Below are positions 57,153 through 64,000 of a stretch of DNA of 64,000 bases, piece by piece (positions within the stretch are counted from its first letter, which is position 1; each line of letters opens with the position of its first letter). The stretch is from Stomatobaculum sp. F0698. Lineage in GTDB: Bacteria; Bacillota; Clostridia; Lachnospirales; Lachnospiraceae. Below the pieces are notes generated by a model. That model worked only from the letters and a program-made list of their open reading frames with translations. It was not told where the DNA came from and did not search any database. The stretch is taken from NCBI RefSeq assembly GCF_030644385.1, contig NZ_CP130060.1, forward strand, positions 1,798,001-1,862,000. Direction: 5' to 3'. The translations under genes and the position numbers were made by a program.

Positions 57153-57865
57153 CTTTTCTTTGCCTCTTTTCGCTTTTCGCTTTTCTTTTCCAGAAGTTCC
57201 ATGCTCAGCTTTTTGGAGATGGTGAGCTCCTGATTGTCAATATGCTCGCGCATGGTGCGGCGCGCGAGCTCAATATTCCGCGTCTTTACCGCCGTCAAAA
57301 TCTGCTCGTGCTCATGGAGCAAAATCTGACGCTTTCCCGTATCCTTGATGTACTCCAGACGATAGCGGTACATCTGATCGCGCAGGTTGTTCAACATCTG
57401 CACGAGTTTGTCGTTGTAGGTGCCCGCATAAATCGAGTCGTGAAAGAGCTCGTCCGCCTGTGCGATTCGTATCATATCCTTTGCATCGACCGCCTCGCGG
57501 AAACTGACGCGCGCCGATTCAAGCCGTTCGATATCGTCCGCATCCATGCGCTCCACCGCGAGTTCCACCGCGAGATCTTCGAGCGCGCGGCGCACTTCGA
57601 GTACGTCCCTTAGGCTCTTCTCCGTGATGCCGGCCACCTCCGCGCCGCGCCGCGGTATCATGGTGACCAGACCCTCGAGCTCCAGCTTTCGTATGGCCTC
57701 GCGAATCGGCGTGCGGCTCACCCCGAGCTTCTTCGCGAGCTGAATTTCCATCAGGCGCTCTCCGGGTTCCATCTCGCCCTTCAATATGGCCTGCCGCAGG
57801 GTGTGAAATACGACGTCGCGAAGCGGCATATACTCATTGACGGTCATCTTAAATTCTTCCGGCAT
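57149..57865 (-). CDS. GntR-family regulator, FadR/FCD type
   Basis: A 238-residue transcription factor. The N-terminal winged helix (residues 10-78, LGVSRTPIREAIRKLELEGL) is followed by a helical FCD ligand-binding domain with the metal-site residues of the family (a D and H near residues 100-150 and later His). The C-terminus is Lys-rich. The ligand is unknown. It sits between ispE and ddl, so it may sense a metabolite of wall synthesis, or be only a passenger in the operon. Confidence 0.88.
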   Translation of the reverse strand: MPEEFKMTVNEYMPLRDVVFHTLRQAILKGEMEPGERLMEIQLAKKLGVSRTPIREAIRKLELEGLVTMIPRRGAEVAGITEKSLRDVLEVRRALEDLAVELAVERMDADDIERLESARVSFREAVDAKDMIRIAQADELFHDSIYAGTYNDKLVQMLNNLRDQMYRYRLEYIKDTGKRQILLHEHEQILTAVKTRNIELARRTMREHIDNQELTISKKLSMELLEKKSEKRKEAKKR

Positions 57866-57890
57866 GGCGCCTCCTTCCTATACTGCGCGT

Positions 57891-58805
57891 TCATACGGTA
57901 GACGCGCTGACTTCTTCCGTTGAAACCGGGCGGCAGAGGAAAAATGCCGCTTCCGGAAATTGCTGCTGTCCCGCCGCGATGCAAGCAAGCGCTTTGTCCC
58001 GTTCCTCCGCGCCGAATACGGCGTAGAGAGCCGCACCGCTGCCGCTCATCGACGCGCCGAGCGCGCCGCTCCCCGCTAAGAAACGCTTGTAATCGATGAG
58101 CGCCGGCTTTAATTCCATGGCCGGGCGCTCGAGCGCGTTTTGCAGCGAGGCGCCGAGCAGGGTGAGATTCTGCCCGCGAAGCGCGTTCCGAAGCAGGGTT
58201 ACATCGGGTTGCTCCCAGGGGGCCATGGCCGAGAGCGAGAGCGCTGCGTAGACCTCCTTGGTCGAACTGCCGAAGGGCGGTTTCACCACGACCAGTTCAC
58301 AGGGGGGCAGGGCCGGAAGGGGGGAGAGTTCTTCTCCGATTCCCTCCGCAAGCGCCGTGCCGCCCGTCACCAAGAAGGGCACATCAGCCCCGAGCGGCAG
58401 GGCAAGCGCTCTCAGCTCCGCGTCGGAGAGCGGAAGCGCATAGAGAATGCGGAGCGCCCGGAGCACCGCTGCCGCATCCGCCGAGCCGCCGCCGAGCCCC
58501 GCCTCCTCCGGAATCTGTTTCCTCAGTTCGATTCGGATACCGCCCTTCAACGCGCAATGACGAAACACGGCAAGCGCGGCCCGCACCGCGAGGTTTCGCT
58601 CATCGGTCGGGAGCGAGGGACGGTCGCAGAGCAAGTGTACGCCCTCTTCTTCGGTTTTCGTGAGGAGCAGTTCATCGGCGAGACTGATGGTCTGCATGCC
58701 CGAGCGCAGCAGGTGATAGCCATCCTCCCGCTTCCCCAGGATTTCCAAGCCCAGGTTAATCTTTGCGAAGGCCCGCGTGCGGACACTCTCTCTTCCTGTC
58801 TCCAT
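57891..58805 (-). CDS. ispE: 4-diphosphocytidyl-2-C-methyl-D-erythritol kinase
   Basis: A 304-residue GHMP kinase of the MEP isoprenoid pathway. AFAKINLGLEILGKREDGYH is near the N-terminus, the ATP motif PEEAGLGGGSADAAAV follows, and the C-terminal GASMSGSGAALYAVF is intact. The frame is open 35 codons further upstream, but ATG 58805, with GGGGAAGGG before it and METGRESV, fits the family start. It lies 61 bases after the GNAT gene. The product feeds undecaprenyl and quinone synthesis. Confidence 0.92.
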   Translation of the reverse strand: METGRESVRTRAFAKINLGLEILGKREDGYHLLRSGMQTISLADELLLTKTEEEGVHLLCDRPSLPTDERNLAVRAALAVFRHCALKGGIRIELRKQIPEEAGLGGGSADAAAVLRALRILYALPLSDAELRALALPLGADVPFLVTGGTALAEGIGEELSPLPALPPCELVVVKPPFGSSTKEVYAALSLSAMAPWEQPDVTLLRNALRGQNLTLLGASLQNALERPAMELKPALIDYKRFLAGSGALGASMSGSGAALYAVFGAEERDKALACIAAGQQQFPEAAFFLCRPVSTEEVSASTV

Positions 58806-58866
58806 TGCCCTTCCCCTATCTGTATCTTCTGCTTCGCGCCGATTTTCGTCTTTTGTATACAAAACT

Positions 58867-59514
58867 TCAGCGCTGTATAAAAAGGCGGCACTGAGGCGCG
58901 CCGCCCGCACGGTTCCACTGCTCTTTGATTTTCTCGGCCGCAGCGAGTCCTGCCCGATTTTCCGGCGCGACGCGTATCTTGGCTACCGTAAACCCGAGCT
59001 CTTCCGCTGCGTAGCGAAGGGCCGCAAGCGCGGCTTCCGTCGCATATCCCTGTCCCCTCGACTCACGCAGCAGGGCATAGCCGAGTTCCGGAGGCTCCTC
59101 CGGCGAAAATCCGACCAGCCCGAGGAACTGCGCCTCGCGCGCTTCGTTCGTGCGCCGAAACAGCGCCCAGAGACCATAGTCGAAAAACGCATACTGTGTC
59201 TCAATGTAGCGCCTAAGAAAAGCCGCCTCTTTGAGGCCCTCCCAGTCGCCGCCGAGAAAACGGCTCTCGCGTTCGGAAAGTTCAAATCGCCTAAGGGCCG
59301 GAAGGTCTCCCATCGAGAGCTCGCGGAGAAAGAGTCGCTCTGTCTCCGCAATCGGCGCGGGGCGGCCGCACTTTCGGCAAGCCGCCCGAAGGAGTAGGCT
59401 CTCGGTCACCGCCTCCCAATCCGTCACATTGACATCGCCCCGCCAGGGCTCATCCGAGACGGTCACGCCGACCTGCGCCCCGTCTTCGAGCGGAACCTCA
59501 TACGTTTTCGTCAA
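58867..59514 (-). CDS. GNAT-family N-acetyltransferase
   Basis: A 215-residue protein. An N-terminal part (1-55) with a CRKCG motif is followed by a GNAT domain (about 58-210, ETERLFLREL ... GYALLRESRGQGYATEAALAALRYA) of the RimJ/Acetyltransf_3 type. The acetyl-CoA loop is RGQGYA. Substrate unknown. Its ATG overlaps the cyclophilin stop by 4 bases. The N-terminal extension is unusual for the family. Confidence 0.85.
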   Translation of the reverse strand: MTKTYEVPLEDGAQVGVTVSDEPWRGDVNVTDWEAVTESLLLRAACRKCGRPAPIAETERLFLRELSMGDLPALRRFELSERESRFLGGDWEGLKEAAFLRRYIETQYAFFDYGLWALFRRTNEAREAQFLGLVGFSPEEPPELGYALLRESRGQGYATEAALAALRYAAEELGFTVAKIRVAPENRAGLAAAEKIKEQWNRAGGAPQCRLFIQR

Positions 59515-60044
59515 TACTCGATTTCCGGCAGCTTCTCCGGCTCCGGGTAGTTCTCCCCGAAGGTCTCCGCCGTGATGCTCTTGATTCTCTGATCTTTGAG
59601 CGGCTTATCCGCCGCATCGGTTTCGGTGCAGGCAATGCGATCCAACACATCCTCGCCCTCAATCAGCTTGCCGAAGGCCGCATAGCCGCCGTCCAGATGC
59701 GGCGCTGCCTTGTGCATGATGAAGAACTGGCTGCCCGCGGAATCCGGAATCGAGGTGCGCGCCATCGAAATCACGCCTCTCTCGTGCTTTAAGTCGTTCT
59801 GCACGCCGTTCTGCTTGAACTCGCCCTTAATCACATAGCCGGGGCCGCCCTCGCCGTTGCCAATCGGGCAACCGCCCTGAATCATGAAGCCTTCAATGAC
59901 GCGGTGAAAAATGATGCCGTCATAGAAGCCCTTCTTCACGAGATCCAGAAAATTGTTGACCGTAGTCGGTGCAATCTCCGGATAGAGCTCCACCTTCATA
60001 ATGCCGCCGTCTTCCATGGTAATTGTTACGACCGGATGTTTCAT
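59511..60044 (-). CDS. Peptidyl-prolyl isomerase, cyclophilin type
   Basis: A 177-residue cyclophilin that speeds proline isomerisation in folding. IIFHRVIEGFMIQGG, GYVIKGEF and SQFFIMHKAAPHLDGGYAAFG are the family landmarks. No signal peptide, so cytosolic. AAGGAGGAAG precedes the ATG. It is the first gene of the operon leading to ispE, ddl and murI. Confidence 0.95.
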   Translation of the reverse strand: MKHPVVTITMEDGGIMKVELYPEIAPTTVNNFLDLVKKGFYDGIIFHRVIEGFMIQGGCPIGNGEGGPGYVIKGEFKQNGVQNDLKHERGVISMARTSIPDSAGSQFFIMHKAAPHLDGGYAAFGKLIEGEDVLDRIACTETDAADKPLKDQRIKSITAETFGENYPEPEKLPEIEY

Positions 60045-60090
60045 TGTAAGCTTCCTCCTTGTGATTGTATCTTCATAAAAACATAGCCTT

Positions 60091-60119
60091 ATTATAGCGG
60101 GAACTTACACACTTGTCCA
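60091..60119 (-). promoter_or_regulatory. Promoter of cyclophilin-ispE-ddl-murI operon
   Basis: On the minus strand TGGACA (60114-60119), a 17-base spacer and a perfect TATAAT (60091-60096), about 47 bases before the start codon. Confidence 0.72.
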
Positions 60120-60135
60120 TTGCGGGAAACGAGAC

Positions 60136-60172
60136 AAGAAAAAGGACAGGCCTCTCACGAAGTCTGTCCTTT
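60136..60172 (-). terminator. maf terminator
   Basis: A 9-bp stem AAAGGACAG / CTGTCCTTT (60141-60149 and 60164-60172) followed by TTTTTCTTGTCT on the minus strand, 16 bases past the maf stop. Confidence 0.78.
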
Positions 60173-60187
60173 GTTTTCTCTTATTTT

Positions 60188-60781
60188 TCACGCTCTCGCG
60201 CTGTCTTGCTCAAGTTCCTTGTAGGCACTGCGCAAAGCCGCGAGCGGCAGGCCGACCACATTGCTGTACTCGCCCTCAATCTTCTCGACAAAGCAGGCAA
60301 AGCGCCCTTGAATGCCGTAGGCACCGGCCTTGTCCATGGGCTCGCCGCTGTCAACATAGGCCTGAATTTCATCCTCCGTCATCGGCGCGACATGAACCCG
60401 GGTTTCCGCCGCAAAGACCCGCTCCTTGTTTTCTCCGGCGAGGAGCAGCGCGACACCGGTGTAGACCTCATGCGCTCTGCCCTGCAGACTGCGAAGCATC
60501 TCCGCCGCCGCCGCGCTGTCCTTCGGCTTTCCGAGTATCGCGCCGTCCAGCACCACGACAGTGTCCGCGCCGATTACCAGCGTTCCGTCCGTCTCCGTCG
60601 CGGCGACTAAGCCCGCCTTCCGGCGCGCGAGTTCCTGCACAAAACGCGCGGGGTCCCGCTCCGAAGAATGCTCATCCGCTTCGCTCGGCCGCACGCCCGG
60701 GCAGAGCCCGAGCTGGCGGAGCAGTTCCAGGCGGCGCGGCGACGCCGAAGCCAGCACGATTTCTCTGTCTTCGAGTCGCAT
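60188..60781 (-). CDS. maf: Maf nucleoside triphosphate pyrophosphatase
   Basis: A 197-residue enzyme that hydrolyses non-canonical or excess nucleoside triphosphates. VLASASPRRLELLRQLG, GADTVVVLDGAILGKP and YVDSGEPMDKAGAYGIQG are the conserved motifs. Its ATG overlaps the stop of the MBL gene by one base (TGATG). It is the last gene of a three-gene unit with that gene and the lipoprotein. Confidence 0.95.
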   Translation of the reverse strand: MRLEDREIVLASASPRRLELLRQLGLCPGVRPSEADEHSSERDPARFVQELARRKAGLVAATETDGTLVIGADTVVVLDGAILGKPKDSAAAAEMLRSLQGRAHEVYTGVALLLAGENKERVFAAETRVHVAPMTEDEIQAYVDSGEPMDKAGAYGIQGRFACFVEKIEGEYSNVVGLPLAALRSAYKELEQDSARA

Positions 60782-61863
60782 CAGCGGAGTACCTGGTCGC
60801 CGTCCTTTGCGACCACATGGGTCTTCACGCCGAGCTGACGCATCCAGCCTCTCACCTCAAGCGTGCGCCAGTTTCCGCTGTTTAAACCGCCGCCGTTGTT
60901 GTTCTCCCAGAGCCAAATCGGCGTGGGCCAGAGGCAGATGGTCGGCTTGACCACCTCGTAGACATTGCGTCCCACACCCTGCTGACCGTGGTGTGCCATC
61001 TGCACGATATCCGCCTGCAAGGCACCCGGATTGTTCGCATACTCCGCGACCAGCTGATTACCCGCCTGCACACCCATATCGCCGAGGAAGAGCACTCTGC
61101 GGCTGCTGACATCCAGACGATACGCAACCGAAGAATTGTTGATCGAGTTCACACTCGAGAGATAGGGATCGTTCATGACATTGACGGTCACATCGTCGAT
61201 TGCGATGTTATCGCCCTTGTGAACCGTGTGTCTCGCGCTCTCCGGCAGGGTCTCGATTGCGCTTCGGCACTGCGCGACCATGTCCGCACGGTAGGCCTCG
61301 TTCGTGTTGTACCACTCCTGCGGCTGGAAGTTATAGTAGACCGCATCGATCGTGATGCCGCTGTTCGCATCCTGTAAAATCTTGGTCAGCGCGCCCACAT
61401 GGTCCGAGTGCGGGTGCGTGATAAACCATGCGCTCACACGGCCGCCCTTTGCGCGAAGCACTTCCTTCAAATGCTCGGTGTCATGCTCGGTGCCGCCGTC
61501 AAAGACTATGACCTTACCGCTCTTGGTAGTCACGACGAAGCTCATCATCTGGCTTGCCGAGCGCGGTGCGACCAGCATAAGCTCATCGCCGCCGAAGAGT
61601 GTACTCGTGACAACCTTTACCTCCCCGGTGTTCACACCGGAGCCGTGGGATGCAGCCGCCTGCGTCACGGTCGCCGTCGTACTCTCCGAAACCCCGACCG
61701 CGCTCTGATCGACCACGGTGCCGCCTTCGACCGTGCTCTCCGTCTGCGCCGCCGTTGTTGCCGCGGAAGCACCGCGCTGCACCACATCCGCGCGCACCGT
61801 GCCCGCAGCGAAGGTCAATAGCGCCAGAGTCAAAGCCGCCGTGCGGCGAAGTAATTTTCTCAT
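60781..61863 (-). CDS. Secreted MBL-fold hydrolase, ComEC C-domain-like
   Basis: A 360-residue protein with an N-terminal signal peptide (RRTAALTLALLTFAAGTVRA). A Ser/Thr/Val linker leads to a metallo-beta-lactamase fold (about residues 95-355). The metal motif is THPHSDHVG, with FDGGTEHDTEHL before it and LFLGDMGVQAGN and MAHHGQQG after. The latter pieces are typical of the ComEC/Rec2-type MBL domain, here secreted and separate from any channel. It may be an extracellular phosphodiesterase or nuclease. It starts 20 bases after the lipoprotein gene. Confidence 0.85.
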   Translation of the reverse strand: MRKLLRRTAALTLALLTFAAGTVRADVVQRGASAATTAAQTESTVEGGTVVDQSAVGVSESTTATVTQAAASHGSGVNTGEVKVVTSTLFGGDELMLVAPRSASQMMSFVVTTKSGKVIVFDGGTEHDTEHLKEVLRAKGGRVSAWFITHPHSDHVGALTKILQDANSGITIDAVYYNFQPQEWYNTNEAYRADMVAQCRSAIETLPESARHTVHKGDNIAIDDVTVNVMNDPYLSSVNSINNSSVAYRLDVSSRRVLFLGDMGVQAGNQLVAEYANNPGALQADIVQMAHHGQQGVGRNVYEVVKPTICLWPTPIWLWENNNGGGLNSGNWRTLEVRGWMRQLGVKTHVVAKDGDQVLR

Positions 61864-61883
61864 GTTGTCCTAGCCTCCTGAAT

Positions 61884-62540
61884 TTAGTCTGCGTCCGGCG
61901 TAAACAGGCCGGTGCGGTCACCCGTGTACTTGCCTCCCGGAACCTTTGCCTGTCCGTCCGTCAGTGTGACAATGTTGGTGCCGTCGTACTGCGAAAACGG
62001 TACCACCGCTTCATTCGTTCCCGCCGGAATCGTCATACTGACCAGATAGAGTTCCGGCGCGAGGATATCTTTCTCGCGGAACACCTGAATGTTGACCGCA
62101 TACTTCTGATAGAGACCGCCGTAGCTCTCTTCGGTGCTGCGCGCAATCGAGAAGTCCTGATCCGCACAGGCATCGTTGAAGGCGCGAATCAGCTCATTCG
62201 CATAACGGACACCGTCCTCCTCGGTCGCCTCGTTCTTGAGCGGCCAAATCAGCGTAATGGTCTTGCTGTCCTCGTCCACAACCGTATCGATATACGAGGA
62301 GAGCGGGTACTCGTCCGCATCCTGAATCAGCTCCTCACAGGAACTCTGCGCCTCATCGAAATCCAACTTGATGTCATCGTGAATCACCGCATCCGGTGCC
62401 GATTCCCGCTCTGCCGCCGCGGAGGCCTGTGCGGACTCCGTGAGTGTGCCGCGCTTCTGTCCGCAGGCAGAGAGCAAGGCCGCCGTGCCGAGCAGGGCAA
62501 CCGCCGTCGTTCTTAACAAAACGCTTTTTGTTTTTCTCAT
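61884..62540 (-). CDS. Lipoprotein of unknown function
   Basis: A 218-residue lipoprotein. The signal peptide MRKTKSVLLRTTAVALLGTAA ends in the lipobox LLSAC. The mature part is acidic with a beta-alpha look and no domain I recognise (DFDEAQSSCEELIQDADEYPLSSY, in part). It is cotranscribed with the MBL protein and maf. Its promoter has a perfect TATAAT at 62571-62576 and is divergent from the BCCT gene. Confidence 0.8.
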   Translation of the reverse strand: MRKTKSVLLRTTAVALLGTAALLSACGQKRGTLTESAQASAAAERESAPDAVIHDDIKLDFDEAQSSCEELIQDADEYPLSSYIDTVVDEDSKTITLIWPLKNEATEEDGVRYANELIRAFNDACADQDFSIARSTEESYGGLYQKYAVNIQVFREKDILAPELYLVSMTIPAGTNEAVVPFSQYDGTNIVTLTDGQAKVPGGKYTGDRTGLFTPDAD

Positions 62541-62570
62541 GATTTGTTCACCTCTGTTTACTCAATCCGC

Positions 62571-62576
62571 ATTATA
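62571..62576 (-). promoter_or_regulatory. -10 box of lipoprotein-MBL-maf operon
   Basis: A perfect TATAAT on the minus strand about 30 bases before the start codon. The -35 region (TTAAAA-like) is poor. Confidence 0.5.
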
Positions 62577-62640
62577 TAGAACGCCAAGCTATTTTAACAG
62601 CATTTTCCCTACTTTGTCAGAAAAGCTTAAAGTTTCACCC

Positions 62641-62669
62641 TTGTCAAAGCAGCTTCGACGTGGTAAATT
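62641..62669 (+). promoter_or_regulatory. Promoter of BCCT transporter
   Basis: TTGTCA (62641-62646), a 17-base spacer and TAAATT (62664-62669), about 30 bases before the ATG. The GGAGG at 62680-62684 is rather far (about 14 bases) from that ATG. Confidence 0.65.
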
Positions 62670-62698
62670 GTTCAATATCGGAGGTGTTAAATAGAAAA

Positions 62699-64000
62699 AT
62701 GAACAAGAAACTCTCACAGCGCATCGACTGGATGATTACGCTACTGCCCTTTCTGCTGATTCTGGCGCTCTGCCTGACCTTTTTCACCGCTCCGGAGGCT
62801 TCCGGTGCCGCACTGAATGCCCTCAGAAGCTTTCTCGGCGAGGAGTTCGGCTGGTACTACCTGCTCCTGGGGCTCGGCATCTTTTTGCTGACGCTCTACC
62901 TCGCTTTTTCGCGCTTCGGCGACATCCGCCTCGGCGGCGAGCGCCCGCAGTACTCCTTCTTCCAATGGGGAAGCATGATGTTCACGGCCGGGCTCGCGGC
63001 GGACATCCTCTTTTACTCGCTCTGCGAGTGGATGATCTACGCCGAAGACCCGCATGTGCAATCGCTCGGCGAGATCCAGGACTGGGCCGGCAGCTTTCCG
63101 CTCTTCCACTGGGGGCCTGTCCCCTGGGGCTTTTACCTGGCGCTCTCGGTCGCTTTTGCCTTCATGATTCATGTCCGGAAGCGCAACAAGCAGAAATACT
63201 CGGAAGCCTGCCGCGCGCTCTTAAAGCAGCACACCGACGGCATCCCGGGACGTCTCATTGACCTGATTGCGGTCTTTGCGCTGATTGCCGGCACGGCGAC
63301 CACCTTTGCGGTCTCCGCCCCCCTGCTCTCCGGTGCGGTCTCCGTCATCTTTTCGGTCTCGGACAGCACGGCGCTGACCATTTCGATTTTGCTCTTTATC
63401 TGCCTGGTCTACACGGTCTGCGCCTACTTCGGCATCCACGGCATCTCGATCATGGCCGCCTCCTGCACCTGGCTTTTCTTTGCGCTTCTTCTTTATGTGC
63501 TCTTCCTCGGCGGTATGCCGCGCTACATTCTGGAGACCGGTCTCTCCTCGATCGGCAATGTCGCGCAGAACTTTATCTCGCTCTGCACCTACACGGATCC
63601 GCTTCGGAAGACCGGTTTTGCCCAGAACACGACCATCTTCTACTGGGCTTACTGGATGGTCTGGTGTGTCGCAACCCCCTTCTTCATCGGCAGCATCAGC
63701 CGCGGCAGAACCATACGCGAACTGATTCTGGGCGGCTATGCGGCGGGCCTGCTCGGCACCTGGATTTCCTTCATTGTGCTCGGGAACTACGGTCTCGGCC
63801 TGCAGCTCCTCGGCAAGGTAGACTTGCTCGGCATGTATGAGCAGAGCGGCAATCTCTACGAGACCATACTCACGATACTCCGCACCCTGCCGGGCTATCG
63901 CTTCGTGCTGATCCTCCTGGTGCTCTCGATGATTGCCTTCTACGCGACCTCCTTTGACTCCATCGCCGTGGTCGCGAGTGCCTATTCGTACCGCGAGATG
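62699..64000 (+). CDS. BCCT-family (betaine/choline/carnitine-type) transporter, 3' partial
   Basis: An open frame of 434 codons that runs off the window. It is a multi-TM secondary transporter of the BCCT family: TM1 begins DWMITLLPFLLILAL, then SFFQWGSMMFTAGLAADILFYSLCEW, and the signature TTIFYWAYWMVWCVATPFFIG with SISRGRTIREL. In canonical betaine/choline carriers the first signature has a WSxxEP or W-rich site; here it is a variant (SLCEWMIYAED), so the substrate may differ. Choline import would fit the choline-activating enzyme at 33.4 kb; that is inference. The ATG at 62699 is chosen although its ribosome site is distant. Confidence 0.88.
   Translation, partial: MNKKLSQRIDWMITLLPFLLILALCLTFFTAPEASGAALNALRSFLGEEFGWYYLLLGLGIFLLTLYLAFSRFGDIRLGGERPQYSFFQWGSMMFTAGLAADILFYSLCEWMIYAEDPHVQSLGEIQDWAGSFPLFHWGPVPWGFYLALSVAFAFMIHVRKRNKQKYSEACRALLKQHTDGIPGRLIDLIAVFALIAGTATTFAVSAPLLSGAVSVIFSVSDSTALTISILLFICLVYTVCAYFGIHGISIMAASCTWLFFALLLYVLFLGGMPRYILETGLSSIGNVAQNFISLCTYTDPLRKTGFAQNTTIFYWAYWMVWCVATPFFIGSISRGRTIRELILGGYAAGLLGTWISFIVLGNYGLGLQLLGKVDLLGMYEQSGNLYETILTILRTLPGYRFVLILLVLSMIAFYATSFDSIAVVASAYSYREM

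Overview
The window is one stretch of a bacterial chromosome with a G+C-rich coding style (roughly mid-50s percent by eye). Strong AGGAGG-type ribosome binding sites, sigma-A-like promoters (TTGACA-17-TATAAT types), SLH and cell-wall-binding repeat proteins, a divergent NAD-dependent DNA ligase and the order rpoB-rpoC-rpsL-rpsG-fusA-tuf all point to a Gram-positive member of the Clostridia, most likely a Lachnospiraceae. The genus is a guess (an oral type such as Stomatobaculum or Oribacterium would fit). Almost all genes lie on the minus strand. The exceptions are the partial gene at the left edge, a plus-strand surface island (33.4-38.2 kb), one small gene at 54.2 kb and the partial transporter at the right edge.

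Layout, left to right. 0-5.2 kb: tail of an unknown acidic protein, then an operon SLH protein - HlyD/MacA-type adaptor - ABC ATPase - MacB-type permease. 5.4-8.6 kb: glycolytic run gap-pgk-tpiA. 8.6-12.7 kb: two zinc-ribbon/single-TM surface proteins. 12.8-16.1 kb: Na/phosphate symporter, NUDIX hydrolase, a hypothetical gene, tRNA-Ser(CGA). 16.1-23.8 kb: a long operon rluF-like - ligA - metA - cysteine desulfurase - DUF1189 protein - mnmA - SH3-like lipoprotein, with a sulfur theme (methionine synthesis, sulfur mobilisation, tRNA thiolation). 23.8-29.0 kb: a membrane-anchored protein with queA, tRNA-Arg(CCG), and a catalytically degenerate tyrosine recombinase overlapping uvrB. 29.3-38.9 kb: the accessory surface region. 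39.1-41.6 kb: a small membrane protein, an alanine/Na symporter and a hicAB module whose toxin gene is frameshifted. 41.7-54.1 kb: tuf, fusA, rpsG, rpsL, rpoC, rpoB. 54.2-60.1 kb: an operon cyclophilin - GNAT - ispE - GntR regulator - ddl - murI - DUF1934 protein (cell-wall precursor theme). 60.1-64 kb: maf, a secreted ComEC-like metallo-beta-lactamase-fold protein and a lipoprotein, divergent from a BCCT-family transporter.

The most distinctive part is 29.9-38.9 kb. A three-part protein (winged helix, LicC-type phosphocholine cytidylyltransferase, LicA-type choline kinase) sits beside a GH25 lysozyme and two other secreted proteins built from choline/cell-wall-binding repeats, plus a related pair of tiny membrane proteins. 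The reading is a compact module that activates choline for surface decoration and supplies the proteins that dock on it. Two perfect inverted repeats lie on the licCA promoter region and on the promoter of the big repeat protein. The BCCT transporter 24 kb away could supply choline.
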